Positions 1 through 8,209 of a DNA stretch of 64,000 nt are shown one piece after another (within the stretch, counting starts at the first letter, position 1; every line of letters begins with the position of its first letter). The notes under the pieces were generated by a model, which saw only the letters and a list, made by a program, of their open reading frames with translations, was not told where the DNA came from and ran no database searches. The translations under genes were made by a program, and so were the position numbers. Source of the DNA: JAWLDA01 sp041686855. GTDB lineage: Bacteria > Bacillota > Limnochordia > DTU080 > RSA5. Location of the stretch: assembly GCA_041686855.1 (NCBI GenBank), contig JAWLDA010000006.1, forward strand, positions 219,429 to 283,428, given 5' to 3'.

Positions 1-1
1 T

Positions 2-103
2 GCGATTGAGCGAATCGGGCGTGAGGATATCGTGCGCGTCGGCGAGCGGCTCCGTCTGGACATGGTCTTTTTTCTTAAAGGGAGCGGGATGAGTAGCGAG
101 TGA
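2..103 (+). CDS. C-terminal end of an unidentified protein (partial)
   Basis: An open frame enters from the left edge and gives 33 residues ending in KGSGMSSE before a TGA at 101-103. Its stop overlaps the GTG start of the next gene (GTGA), the usual sign of translational coupling in an operon. The visible tail is rich in Arg, Glu and Leu and has no recognisable motif, so the product cannot be named. Confidence 0.55.
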   Translation, partial: AIERIGREDIVRVGERLRLDMVFFLKGSGMSSE

Positions 104-939
104 TCGAACTTCATTGTCATACAACGGCTTCGGACGGCACCTTCACTCCGCAGGAGCTCGTCGCCCACGCCGTAGAACTGGGCATGACGCATCTGGCGAT
201 CACCGATCACGATTCGGTCGCAGGAGTGATCGCTGCGCAGCCCCTATGCAGGGCTGCATCGATTCGTCTCATCCCGGCCATCGAGCTCAGCACTCGATAT
301 CAGGAGCAACCCGTCGATGTGTTGGGGTATGGAATCGATCCGGACTCTAAGGCGTTACGCTCGACGCTCCAGCGAACGGTGACGGCTCGCAATGAACGGA
401 TGCCGCGCATGGTCGAGCGTTTGCGCGCCGCCGGCGTGGCGATCGAGTTAGAGGATGTGCTACGCCAGGCGCCGGGCGGTGTGGTAGGCAGGCCCCACGT
501 CGCCCACGCATTGGTTGAGAAGGGCATTGTCGCCGACGTCCAGGAGGCATTCACGAAGTACCTCGCTCGCGGCAAAGCGGGGTACGTCCCTAAGGAGGTC
601 CTCTCCCCCGAGGAGGCCGTAGGTGTGATTCAATCGGCCGGAGGAATCGCTGTCTTGGCGCACCCCTGCTACCTCAAGTTGGCGACCGAAGAGTTTGGCC
701 ATTTTCTCGACCGACTGATAGCCGCTGGTTTGACGGGCCTAGAAGTGTATTACAGTCAGCATACCTCCGCCGACGTCGATCGGTTCTCGCAATGGGCGCG
801 CCAACGGAGCCTGGTGTCGACCGGAGGTAGTGACTTTCACGGGACCAATAAGCCCCACATCAAGCTCGGGCTGGGTCCGGAGGGGGAACCTTTGTCGGAT
901 CGCTTGGCAGAGGAACTCTTGGACGCGATTGGTCAATAA
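100..939 (+). CDS. PHP-domain phosphoesterase (TrpH/YciV-like)
   Basis: The 279-residue product begins MIELHCHTTASDGT, the first PHP motif (HxH with a downstream Asp). It continues with ITDHDS near residue 38, an internal VLAHPCYL histidine motif near residue 185, and GGSDFHG near residue 247. These His/Asp clusters bind the metal centre of PHP phosphoesterases. The length and order fit the TrpH/YciV family, whose studied members hydrolyse 3',5'-bisphosphorylated nucleotides or RNA 5' ends; the exact substrate here is inferred. GTG at 100 is chosen because it follows AAAGGGAGCGG, overlaps the previous stop and places the HxH motif at the N terminus. A hairpin shared with the convergent ferredoxin gene follows. 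Confidence 0.88.
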   Translation: MIELHCHTTASDGTFTPQELVAHAVELGMTHLAITDHDSVAGVIAAQPLCRAASIRLIPAIELSTRYQEQPVDVLGYGIDPDSKALRSTLQRTVTARNERMPRMVERLRAAGVAIELEDVLRQAPGGVVGRPHVAHALVEKGIVADVQEAFTKYLARGKAGYVPKEVLSPEEAVGVIQSAGGIAVLAHPCYLKLATEEFGHFLDRLIAAGLTGLEVYYSQHTSADVDRFSQWARQRSLVSTGGSDFHGTNKPHIKLGLGPEGEPLSDRLAEELLDAIGQ

Positions 940-942
940 GAA

Positions 943-968
943 AGGGGCGGTTCGTTAGAACCGCCCCT
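943..968 (-). terminator. Intrinsic terminator between convergent genes
   Basis: A perfect 10-bp inverted repeat (AGGGGCGGTT / AACCGCCCCT) has a 6-nt loop. Read on the minus strand it is followed by TTTCTTATT, so it ends the ferredoxin transcript. On the plus strand it lacks a T tract but may still slow read-through from the PHP gene. Confidence 0.75.
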
Positions 969-1003
969 GAGCTTGTCCATAGGACCCGCTACTTGTTATA
1001 CGC

Positions 1004-1261
1004 CTACTTGTAATGGTCTGCGTTCTTTTGAATGTACGACTGCCACTTCTCGGGAACTTCGTCCTCGGGGAAGATGGCCTCGACGGGGCACTCCGGCTCA
1101 CAGGCGCCGCAGTCGATGCACTCGTCCGGATCGATATAAAGCTGGTCAATCTCCTCGTATCCATCCTCATCCGTCATGGGATGGATGCACTCAACCGGAC
1201 ATACCTCGACGCACGACGCGTCTTTGGTGCCGATACACGGCTCGGTAATTACAAACGCCAC
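1004..1261 (-). CDS. Seven-iron ferredoxin ([3Fe-4S][4Fe-4S])
   Basis: This 85-residue acidic electron carrier starts (M/V)AFVITEPCIGTKDASC. It carries Cys-x7-Cys-x3-Cys-Pro early and CIDCGACEPECP later, the pattern of 7Fe/8Fe bacterial ferredoxins. The end, PEKWQSYIQKN, closely resembles the Thermus and Alicyclobacillus acidocaldarius proteins. The C-x7-C spacing in the first motif favours one 3Fe and one 4Fe cluster. GTG at 1261 is preferred over an upstream ATG at 1288 because GGAGGGATCAAC lies just before it and it matches the family N terminus. It is a cytosolic donor for unidentified redox enzymes and is transcribed alone, ending at the shared hairpin. Confidence 0.93.
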   Translation of the reverse strand: MAFVITEPCIGTKDASCVEVCPVECIHPMTDEDGYEEIDQLYIDPDECIDCGACEPECPVEAIFPEDEVPEKWQSYIQKNADHYK

Positions 1262-1504
1262 GTTGATCCCTCCGCTCTTGTACGACACTTCGCATGCTGG
1301 TTGTACACCTATAATTTGGCACGGTGTTTTCCGTGACCATTTTATCAGATGACGTGCAGCCCACCAACCCCTTTCCTGGATAATTTTCGTGTTGGTTGGC
1401 CGTAGCTATTTTTTTCGGCAACCCTTCGGAGCATACTACTTGCGTGGCACGAATTGCCCCCTGCATCTGCTAAGAGAGTGAAGGTTGCGAAGGAGGAGAT
1501 CCGT

Positions 1505-1648
1505 ATGGGACCTGAAGAGAACGATCGGGATTCATCGGCAACGCGCTCGGAAGTCGGCACGTCCGCGATCAAATGGAGCGCCATCGTCATCATTGTCGGG
1601 GCGGTTCTTTACTTCCTCGCACAATACGTCATGCCGCTCTTTCGATAG
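1505..1648 (+). CDS. Small single-span membrane protein
   Basis: This is a 47-residue ORF with a strong AAGGAGGAG ribosome site ending about 7 bases before ATG 1505. The first 21 residues are charged and polar. Residues 23-43 (KWSAIVIIVGAVLYFLAQYVM) form one hydrophobic helix, and the chain ends PLFR. Such short Firmicute proteins often have no named family, and no function is visible. It is followed by a small hairpin and then hemQ, so it is probably its own unit. Confidence 0.62.
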   Translation: MGPEENDRDSSATRSEVGTSAIKWSAIVIIVGAVLYFLAQYVMPLFR

Positions 1649-1683
1649 TTTAGCTCGTCTCTTTTAGCCCGCGCCCGCCGGTC

Positions 1684-1706
1684 CTCCCTGTTTGACAGGG
1701 AGTTTG
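1684..1706 (+). terminator. Weak hairpin terminator
   Basis: CTCCCTG and CAGGGAG form a 7-bp stem with a 5-nt loop, followed by TTTGTG. It sits between the small membrane protein and hemQ. The short stem and poor T run make it a modest candidate. Confidence 0.45.
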
Positions 1707-1760
1707 TGCCATCGTGCCGAAGAGACCTGGTGAAAGCGTCTATAAGGTGAGGTGAGCGCC

Positions 1761-2522
1761 GTGAGTGAGGCGCATCGAACACTCGAAGGTTGGTATGCCC
1801 TGCACGACGTGCGAAGCATTGACTGGAGGGCTTGGAAAGCGTTCGCTCCCAAGGAGCAAGAGGAGGCTGTAGCTGAAGCCGAGGCTTTCTTTCGGCGCGC
1901 GGCTTCGGTCGACGACGCGCCCGAAGGGAGTTCGGGCGTGTACGCGCTCCTCGGTCACAAAGGGGATCTGATGATCCTGCACCTGCGGCCAAAGATGGAC
2001 GATTTGCTCCGCTTGGAGGTCGAGTTTGCGCAAACTGCACTGGCCCAAGTGACGAAACGGACGTACTCTTACGTCTCTGTGACTGAGCTGGGTCAGTATA
2101 CGTCGGAGGAAGAGAAAGCGCGGACGCCCCAGGAGGAGGCGTTTATCGCACGCCGCCTTAAACCTGTTATTCCAGATATGCCGTACGTCTCGTTTTACCC
2201 TATGAGCAAAAAAAGGGATGGCGACGACAACTGGTACTCGCTTCCAATGGAAGAGCGGCGCACGCTCATGTACGCGCACGGCGCGATCGGGCGCGCGTAC
2301 CGCGGTGAAGTACAGCAAATGATCACAGGTTCCATGGGGTATGACGATTGGGAGTGGGGCGTCACACTTTACGCCGTCGATGCCCTGCCTATCAAAAAAA
2401 TTGTTCAGGAGATGCGGTTTGACGAAGCGAGCGCGCGCTACGGCCTCTTTGGGTCATTTTACTTTGGTCTTCGCATCGAGCCCGAGACTCTCTCGGATAT
2501 GATGGCCGGTCGCCTTCGGTAG
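1761..2522 (+). CDS. hemQ: Coproheme decarboxylase HemQ (ChdC)
   Basis: The 253-residue protein belongs to the chlorite-dismutase fold family and matches Bacillus HemQ over its length (EGWYALHDxRSxDW at the start, ITGSMGYDDWEWGVTLY and MRFDEASARYGxFGSF near the end). HemQ decarboxylates coproheme III to haem b in the coproporphyrin-dependent pathway of Gram-positive bacteria. The catalytic tyrosine is in VSFYPM, followed by the active-site lysine and tryptophan (SKKR, NWY), and the proximal haem histidine lies in MYAHGAIGR. GTG 1761 (MSEAHRT) is preferred over GTG 1752 because GGTGAGGTGAG upstream is better spaced. It stands alone, with no other haem gene nearby. Confidence 0.93.
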   Translation: MSEAHRTLEGWYALHDVRSIDWRAWKAFAPKEQEEAVAEAEAFFRRAASVDDAPEGSSGVYALLGHKGDLMILHLRPKMDDLLRLEVEFAQTALAQVTKRTYSYVSVTELGQYTSEEEKARTPQEEAFIARRLKPVIPDMPYVSFYPMSKKRDGDDNWYSLPMEERRTLMYAHGAIGRAYRGEVQQMITGSMGYDDWEWGVTLYAVDALPIKKIVQEMRFDEASARYGLFGSFYFGLRIEPETLSDMMAGRLR

Positions 2523-2573
2523 GGAGGCACGGTTGTTTGACACCTCAGACAACTGTCCAAGGAAGGGGTATTG

Positions 2574-5315
2574 ATGGTGCAAACACACGGAGTGTTATTT
2601 CCACCACCGATTCCACAGGGCCCTCCGCTCAACGGTCCGGTTCTCCTCAGGGATGGCCGTCCGGCCTATCTCAGGGAGGCTGGACCCGACGATATCCAGG
2701 AGTTGACTGAGCTTGTCCGGCGAACGTCGGGCCACTCATTGTACTATCGGTTCTTTGGGGGAGTGGCGCGCACGCAGGAGATCGCCGAACGGTTGTTGGC
2801 GCCGCCGTCACCGCCCGACACGCCACCTGGGCTTGCCCTCGTTGTCACGGTGGGAGATGGAGAACGCTTTGAAATCGTCGGGGTGGGCAGCTACCTGCCA
2901 CGCTCCGCTCGAGAGGCGGAAGTTGCCTTCTTGGTCCAGGATGACCATCACGGAAAGGGAATCGGCACCCTTCTACTCGAGCGATTGTCCTTAGCCGCAG
3001 AAGCAGAAGGCTTTGAACGCCTCATTGCCCACGTGCTGCCGGAGAACGAAAAAATGGTACGGGTCTTCTCCGACAGCGGCTACGAAGTGGTGCGTCAACT
3101 CGACGAAGGCGAACTCCTCATCTCGCTCGATATCGAGCATACGGCTCGGAGTGTGGAACTCTTCGAAGAGAGGGATCGCACTGCGACTGTCGCTTCCCTC
3201 CAATCCTTTTTTCGTCCGCGTTCGGTGGCTGTGGTAGGAGCCTCCCGCGACCCGAGTAGTATCGGGCATCGAGTCCTCAAAAACCTGATTGCCGCCGGGT
3301 TTAACGGACCTGTTTACCCAGTGAATCCCCGAGCCGATGTAGTCGCCTCGATTCCGGCGTACGCGTCGGTCGTCGACATTCCGCGCCCTGTCGATCTGGC
3401 GATTATTGCGGTCCCGCAACCGGCAGTCCTCTCAGTGGTGGAGGAGTGCGCCCAAAAAGGTGTGCGCGGCCTCGTGGTTTTGACGGCCGGTTTTGCGGAG
3501 ACGGGCGAGGAAGGGCGCGCGCTGCAGCAGGAGCTCTTGCGACGGGTGCGGGGCCACGGAATGCGCATGGTAGGACCCAACTGCCTCGGACTTTTGAATC
3601 TCTCCTCCGACGTTCGGCTCAACGCGACCTTCTCTCCTACAGCTCCGCCGCCGGGACGGGTTGCGATGTCATCACAGAGTGGCGCTCTAGGCATCGCCAT
3701 CATGGAGTACGCCAGGGAGTTGGGTCTTGGGCTCTCGTCCTTTGTGAGTGTCGGCAACAAGGCTGACGTCTCCGGTAACGATCTCCTACAATACTGGGAA
3801 GAGGATCCAGAGACGAATCTGATCCTGCTGTACCTTGAGTCCTTTGGTAATCCCCGGCGCTTTGCACGTCTCGCGCGTCGCATCTCGCACCAGAAACCCA
3901 TTTTGGCGGTGAAGAGCGGGCGCACTTCGGCCGGTCGCAAGGCGGCAGGCTCGCATACGGCCGCCCTCGCAGCGAGTGATGTCGGCGTCGAAGCCCTGTT
4001 CCGACAGGCGGGGGTGATCCGGGTGGACACGCTCGAGGAGATGTTTGATGTGGCATCACTCCTCGCGCACCAGCCCATTCCGCAAGGCAGCCGGGTAGCC
4101 ATTTTGACGAACGCCGGCGGGCCCGGAATCATGTGTGCGGATACGTGCGAGGCGGAAGGCCTGCAGCTGCCGGAGCTGACCGAAGCGACGCGTGAAGCTC
4201 TTCAAGCGTTTTTGCCGTCGGCGGCGAGTGTAACCAACCCTGTCGACATGGTCGCCTCGGCCACGGCGGACGATTACCGCCGATCGATCACCTTGCTCCT
4301 GGATGACGAGAACGTAGACGCGGTCATCGTCATCTTTATCCCGACCGGGAGCGTAGACATCGACGCGGTCGCGCAAAGCATTCGCCGGGGCCGTTCGGAG
4401 GCTCAGACAGGTCGCCAAAAGCCACTCCTCGCATCGTTTATGGGCGCGCGCGGGATGTTGACGTCACTCGCCGATCAGCACGAAGGGGTTCCGTCGTATC
4501 GCTTTCCGGAGTCTGCGGCTCGGGCGCTGGCCAAAGCTGCGGCCCACGGCGCGTGGCGGCTCCGTCCCCGAGGGGTGATTCCCGCATTGGACGGGATCGA
4601 CGTTCAGCGGGTTAAAGCGGTGTGTGAAAGGGCACACCGGCGCGGCAATGAGAGCTGGCTCCTTCCTGACGAGGTCGACGAGGTCCTACGTGCCGTAGGG
4701 ATTCCTGTTGCCGAAACCGTGTTTTGCAGAAACGTCGATGAGGCGGTGGCAGCCGCAGATCGCCTCGGATATCCGGTGGTCGTCAAACTCGCTTCGGCCA
4801 CGTTGGTACACAAGACTGAGTGGGATGGTGTCCGTCTCAACATCGACTCACCGCAAGCCGTCGTGGAGGCCTACTCCGGGATCCGCGAACGTCTGCGTCA
4901 AGCGGGCAGAGAAGACGAGATGGCTGGAGTGAGCATCCAGCCGATGGTAAAGGGAGGCACGGAGGTGATGATTGGGGTGACTGAGGATCCCAGCTTTGGC
5001 CCTCTCATCGCCTTCGGACTCGGCGGAGTCACGGTTGAGTTGCTGGGCGACGTCGTCTTCCGCATCACCCCGCTAACCGACCAGGACGCCGCCGAAATGG
5101 TCCGTGGCATTCGCGGTGCGCGCCTACTCGAGGGGTACCGTGGCGCTCCGCCGTCTGACTTGGAGAGCTTAGAGGATATGTTGCTGCGCCTTTCACAGCT
5201 CGTCGAGGAAGTTCCCCTGGTTGCGGATATTGAGTTCAATCCGGTTCGCGTCTTCTCCGAGGGCCAGGGCGCGCTCGTTCTCGACGCCCGCATACTCGTC
5301 CGCCACGATGGATAG
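2574..5315 (+). CDS. GNAT acetyltransferase fused to ADP-forming acyl-CoA synthetase
   Basis: The protein has about 913 residues. Residues ~30-185 are a GNAT domain with the acetyl-CoA loop DDHHGKGIGTLLLERL. Residues ~205-300 form a CoA-binding Rossmann domain (SVAVVGASRDPSSIGHR). The succinyl-CoA-synthetase-like ligase part has the phospho-accepting histidine in AGSHTAALA near residue 461, and an ATP-grasp domain runs from ~700 to the end. This is the architecture of protein lysine acetyltransferases of the Pat/acyl-CoA sensor type, here with GNAT first, as in actinobacterial rather than Salmonella-type enzymes. Many Pat homologues lose the ligase histidine; here it is present, so a real acyl-CoA synthetase activity is possible. 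ATG 2574 follows GGAAGGGGT. Confidence 0.85.
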   Translation: MVQTHGVLFPPPIPQGPPLNGPVLLRDGRPAYLREAGPDDIQELTELVRRTSGHSLYYRFFGGVARTQEIAERLLAPPSPPDTPPGLALVVTVGDGERFEIVGVGSYLPRSAREAEVAFLVQDDHHGKGIGTLLLERLSLAAEAEGFERLIAHVLPENEKMVRVFSDSGYEVVRQLDEGELLISLDIEHTARSVELFEERDRTATVASLQSFFRPRSVAVVGASRDPSSIGHRVLKNLIAAGFNGPVYPVNPRADVVASIPAYASVVDIPRPVDLAIIAVPQPAVLSVVEECAQKGVRGLVVLTAGFAETGEEGRALQQELLRRVRGHGMRMVGPNCLGLLNLSSDVRLNATFSPTAPPPGRVAMSSQSGALGIAIMEYARELGLGLSSFVSVGNKADVSGNDLLQYWEEDPETNLILLYLESFGNPRRFARLARRISHQKPILAVKSGRTSAGRKAAGSHTAALAASDVGVEALFRQAGVIRVDTLEEMFDVASLLAHQPIPQGSRVAILTNAGGPGIMCADTCEAEGLQLPELTEATREALQAFLPSAASVTNPVDMVASATADDYRRSITLLLDDENVDAVIVIFIPTGSVDIDAVAQSIRRGRSEAQTGRQKPLLASFMGARGMLTSLADQHEGVPSYRFPESAARALAKAAAHGAWRLRPRGVIPALDGIDVQRVKAVCERAHRRGNESWLLPDEVDEVLRAVGIPVAETVFCRNVDEAVAAADRLGYPVVVKLASATLVHKTEWDGVRLNIDSPQAVVEAYSGIRERLRQAGREDEMAGVSIQPMVKGGTEVMIGVTEDPSFGPLIAFGLGGVTVELLGDVVFRITPLTDQDAAEMVRGIRGARLLEGYRGAPPSDLESLEDMLLRLSQLVEEVPLVADIEFNPVRVFSEGQGALVLDARILVRHDG

Positions 5316-5322
5316 GACGAGC

Positions 5323-6384
5323 TCAAAGGCGGGCGATAATGGCGTCGGCCACCTCCTGAGTCGTGGCCTTGCCGCCTAGATCGGGAGTGAGGGCTTTCCC
5401 TTCGTCCAGCACCTCTTCGATAACCCTCATCAATGTGGCGGCGGCGTCTTGATGACCCAAGTGTTCCAGCATCATGGCGCCGCTCCAAATCTGCCCGATG
5501 GGGTTGGCGATGCCCTGCCCTGCGATGTCCGGCGCGGAGCCGTGAACGGGCTCGAACATCGAAGGATAGCGCCTCTCGGGGTTGAGGTTTGCCGACGGGG
5601 CGATCCCGATGCTTCCCGCAATGGCCGCCCCTAAGTCCGTAAGAATGTCTCCAAAGAGGTTTGAGGCCACGACGACGTCAAAACGTTCAGGTTTGAGGAC
5701 GAACATAGCAGCGAGCGCATCGATGTGGATCAGTTCGTGCTGAATGCCAGAGTGCTCGCCTGCGATCTCGTTAAAGACATCGTCCCAAAACGGCATGGTG
5801 TAGTTGATGCCATTTGATTTGGTCGCGCCGCAGACTCGAGTGCGACCCTCGCGCTCGGCGAGCGCAAACGCGTATCGAATCACCCGCTCGGTTCCGTGGC
5901 GTGTAAAGAGAGTGTTTTGGACAACCACTTCGTGTTCAGTGTTCTGGTGTAGGCGGCCACCCATGTTGGAGTACTCACCTTCGGTATTCTCACGTACCAC
6001 GAGCATGTCGATGTCGGCCGGCTCCTTGCCCGCCAGAGGAGGGGCGATGCCCGGCAAGAGCTTGACAGGCCGCAGGTTGATGTACTGTTGAAAGGTGCGG
6101 CGGATGGGCAACAACAGACCCCAAAGGGAGACGTGATCGGGGACTCCGGGGTATCCGACGGCGCCAAGAAAGATCCCTTCGAAATCGGCGAGGGTTGTGA
6201 GAAAATCATCGGGTGCCATTCTCCCGTGTTCAAGGTAGTAGGCGCAGCTCCACGGGAAGGATTGGTACTCCAAGCTCCAACCTCCGTCCGCGCGGCTGAG
6301 CGCGTCGAGGACGCGCGTAGCCTGAGAGACGACCTCTTGGCCAATGCCATCCCCAGGTATGAGGGCAATGCGGTGAGTATCCAT
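5323..6384 (-). CDS. Tartrate / D-malate dehydrogenase (isopropylmalate dehydrogenase family)
   Basis: The 353-residue NAD-dependent beta-hydroxyacid oxidative decarboxylase has LIPGDGIGQEV at the N terminus, the NLRP motif of the substrate loop and VVRENTEGEYSNMGGR. The metal-binding region DxLAAMFVLKPERFDVVVASNLFGDILTDL and the C-terminal EPVHGSAPDIAGQGIANPIG are also present. The RENTEGEYS loop and overall length favour tartrate dehydrogenase/D-malate dehydrogenase over LeuB, but substrate cannot be fixed by eye. ATG 6384 is chosen because AAAGGAGGCACTTAC precedes it; the longer frame has no ribosome site. It converges on the GNAT fusion with 7 bp between stops and is divergent from the HAD gene. 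Confidence 0.85.
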   Translation of the reverse strand: MDTHRIALIPGDGIGQEVVSQATRVLDALSRADGGWSLEYQSFPWSCAYYLEHGRMAPDDFLTTLADFEGIFLGAVGYPGVPDHVSLWGLLLPIRRTFQQYINLRPVKLLPGIAPPLAGKEPADIDMLVVRENTEGEYSNMGGRLHQNTEHEVVVQNTLFTRHGTERVIRYAFALAEREGRTRVCGATKSNGINYTMPFWDDVFNEIAGEHSGIQHELIHIDALAAMFVLKPERFDVVVASNLFGDILTDLGAAIAGSIGIAPSANLNPERRYPSMFEPVHGSAPDIAGQGIANPIGQIWSGAMMLEHLGHQDAAATLMRVIEEVLDEGKALTPDLGGKATTQEVADAIIARL

Positions 6385-6476
6385 GTAAGTGCCTCCTTTA
6401 TCCGAGTCGCATTCTCGCCGTCCACCCGGCAGCCCTGCCATCTGTTGTGCACAATATCGTTTTGGGGGAGAGTGTG

Positions 6477-7163
6477 TTGAGTAGACTGGGAGTCATCTTT
6501 GACCTCGATAACACGTTAGTGCAGTCCAAAATCGACTTTCGCGGCATGGCACAGGCACTCGAAGATCGGTTGCGGGAACGCCTCGGGCCTGCCGTGGTGC
6601 CGGAGGGTCTTGCGCAGAATCCAATCTCACAAATCATTGAATCGGCTAAAAGCCTCTCCACGGACAAAGCGCTCATCGACGAACTGTGGCAGATTGTCTC
6701 CCTCCACGAAGCAATGGGAATGGAGGGCCTCGAGCTAGAACCGGGGGCGCTGAGCGTCGTGGAGACGTTGACACGTACCGGCCACACCCTCGCGATCTGC
6801 ACCAACAATGCTCGCCCGGCGACGTTAAAGGCGATTCTCCCGTTTGGGGATCCGCCACCTTTTACGCCGGTTGTGACTCGAGACGAAGTCCATGCTCTGA
6901 AACCCTCTCCGGAAGGGGTCCAGATGATTCTCAAAGCGTGGCAAGGAATGGACGTCCACGAGGTTATTATGGTGGGGGATTCATGGCTCGACGGAAAGGC
7001 GGCAGCAGATGCGGGCGTGCCCTTTGTCGAGTACCAAGGTCGGCCATCCCGCTTCCGTAGGGAGCCCGTTCCCGTTTGGCATCGAATCGAACGTCTAAGT
7101 GATCTCCTTGCCATCATCGACCAACGGGAATTGGGAGCGTGGACACCGAAAGAGTCCTTCTAG
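6477..7163 (+). CDS. HAD-superfamily phosphatase
   Basis: The product of about 228 residues has the HAD motif I FDLDNTLV near the start. Motif II is the threonine of ICTNNARP (~residue 109), and GDSWLDGKAA provides the C-terminal acidic motif (~residue 171). A helical cap sits between motifs I and II, as in phosphoglycolate-phosphatase-like C1 enzymes. It is a cytosolic small-molecule phosphatase with unknown substrate. TTG 6477 is favoured because GGGGGAG lies 6 bases ahead; GTG 6474 and the longer GTG 6447 are alternatives. It is divergent from the tartrate dehydrogenase gene and 51 bases before the SIMPL gene. Confidence 0.8.
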   Translation: MSRLGVIFDLDNTLVQSKIDFRGMAQALEDRLRERLGPAVVPEGLAQNPISQIIESAKSLSTDKALIDELWQIVSLHEAMGMEGLELEPGALSVVETLTRTGHTLAICTNNARPATLKAILPFGDPPPFTPVVTRDEVHALKPSPEGVQMILKAWQGMDVHEVIMVGDSWLDGKAAADAGVPFVEYQGRPSRFRREPVPVWHRIERLSDLLAIIDQRELGAWTPKESF

Positions 7164-7214
7164 CCTCACCTGCGCTGTGGGGCTGAGGTTGGGCAATTTA
7201 TTGGAGGTGTGAGC

Positions 7215-7940
7215 ATGTCTAGACGGCAGCCAAAGTTTCAACGGTACGTTGCTCTGGTGGCGCTGGCCGTGTTTGCGTTGGTCGCGCTGGGAGTCTCTGA
7301 AAGGCCAGTGGTTCAGGCGAGGAACGACGAGGATGGAGGCTTGCTCGTACAGGTTGTAGGCGTCGGCTCGGTGACGAGCGACCCCGACTTTGCGACCGTC
7401 GGCTCGGCCATCGAAGGGGTGGGCGAGACACCTCAAGAGGCCCGGGATGCCGGTGATCGACTCTTTGAAAGTGTGAACGCCGCCATGGGAGAGCTTGGTG
7501 TGAAGCTGATACCAGGCGGTTATAGCGTACACCCTCGTTACGAGTACTCCGAGGTACGACGTGCATCGGAGATTGTGGGTTATTCGGCCTCCCGATCCCT
7601 CGAGGTGCGAGTTGATGATCTTACACGTGTCGGCGATGTGTTGGCAGCACTGCTGGAAGCTGGTGTCGGCTCCATCCATGGCGTGACTTTTGATACGACC
7701 GAGGCCGAAGAGCTGCGACGCCAGGCGATAAAGGAAGCGATCGCCGACGCTGCTCATCAAGCAGACGCGGTGGCGGAGGCCATGGGCGCCCGCGTGATTC
7801 GTGTCGAGGAGATCACAGTGGACGGGGCGAATCATGGTCCCATTTTGTATGCGTCTCGCGAGGGCGGCTCGAACGCGTTCGAACCCTCGCCGGTCGAAGT
7901 GAACTCACGCGTCACGGTGCGGTACCTCCTGAATTACTAA
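7215..7940 (+). CDS. Exported SIMPL-domain (DUF541) protein
   Basis: The 241-residue protein begins with a basic N terminus and a hydrophobic export segment (YVALVALAVFALVALGV). A SIMPL domain follows, with VVGVGSVTSDPDFATVGSAIEG, a central GYSASRSLEVRVDD and the C-terminal EVNSRVTVRYLLNY. DUF541 proteins form periplasmic or cell-surface oligomers and are linked to envelope stress; the biochemical role is not established. ATG 7215 follows TTGGAGG with 7-base spacing. A strong terminator comes after it, so it is the last gene of its unit. Confidence 0.85.
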   Translation: MSRRQPKFQRYVALVALAVFALVALGVSERPVVQARNDEDGGLLVQVVGVGSVTSDPDFATVGSAIEGVGETPQEARDAGDRLFESVNAAMGELGVKLIPGGYSVHPRYEYSEVRRASEIVGYSASRSLEVRVDDLTRVGDVLAALLEAGVGSIHGVTFDTTEAEELRRQAIKEAIADAAHQADAVAEAMGARVIRVEEITVDGANHGPILYASREGGSNAFEPSPVEVNSRVTVRYLLNY

Positions 7941-7994
7941 GCGAAACCAACGTCACTTGGATCAGTATAACTAGGGCAACGAGAGCATACGCAG

Positions 7995-8025
7995 GCGTCC
8001 AGGGATTAGCCCCTGGACGCTTTTT
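7995..8025 (+). terminator. Strong intrinsic terminator
   Basis: A perfect 10-bp stem (GCGTCCAGGG / CCCTGGACGC) with a 6-nt loop is followed by TTTTT. It closes the SIMPL transcript and insulates the copper-protein genes downstream. Confidence 0.92.
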
Positions 8026-8209
8026 GCGTTGAGCGCGGCAGCGCCGCAAAGGAGTAGGGACCATTCTCCTGTAGGACTGGGCCCTTTGGGTAAAGCGCGT
8101 GAGGAATGTCACATAAGTTGCGGAGTGCCAGCGCGGGATTGTTCTACCATGATGGGGAATCACGACCATTCCCCTATGGAAATTGGGGAAATAGGAGGCG
8201 AACCGATTC

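Noticed and set aside
3314..4132. Long minus-strand ORF (272 codons) inside the GNAT/acyl-CoA synthetase gene
   Set aside because: It is antisense to a strongly conserved coding region and its translation is Arg/Ser/Pro rich without motifs, typical of a high-GC shadow frame.
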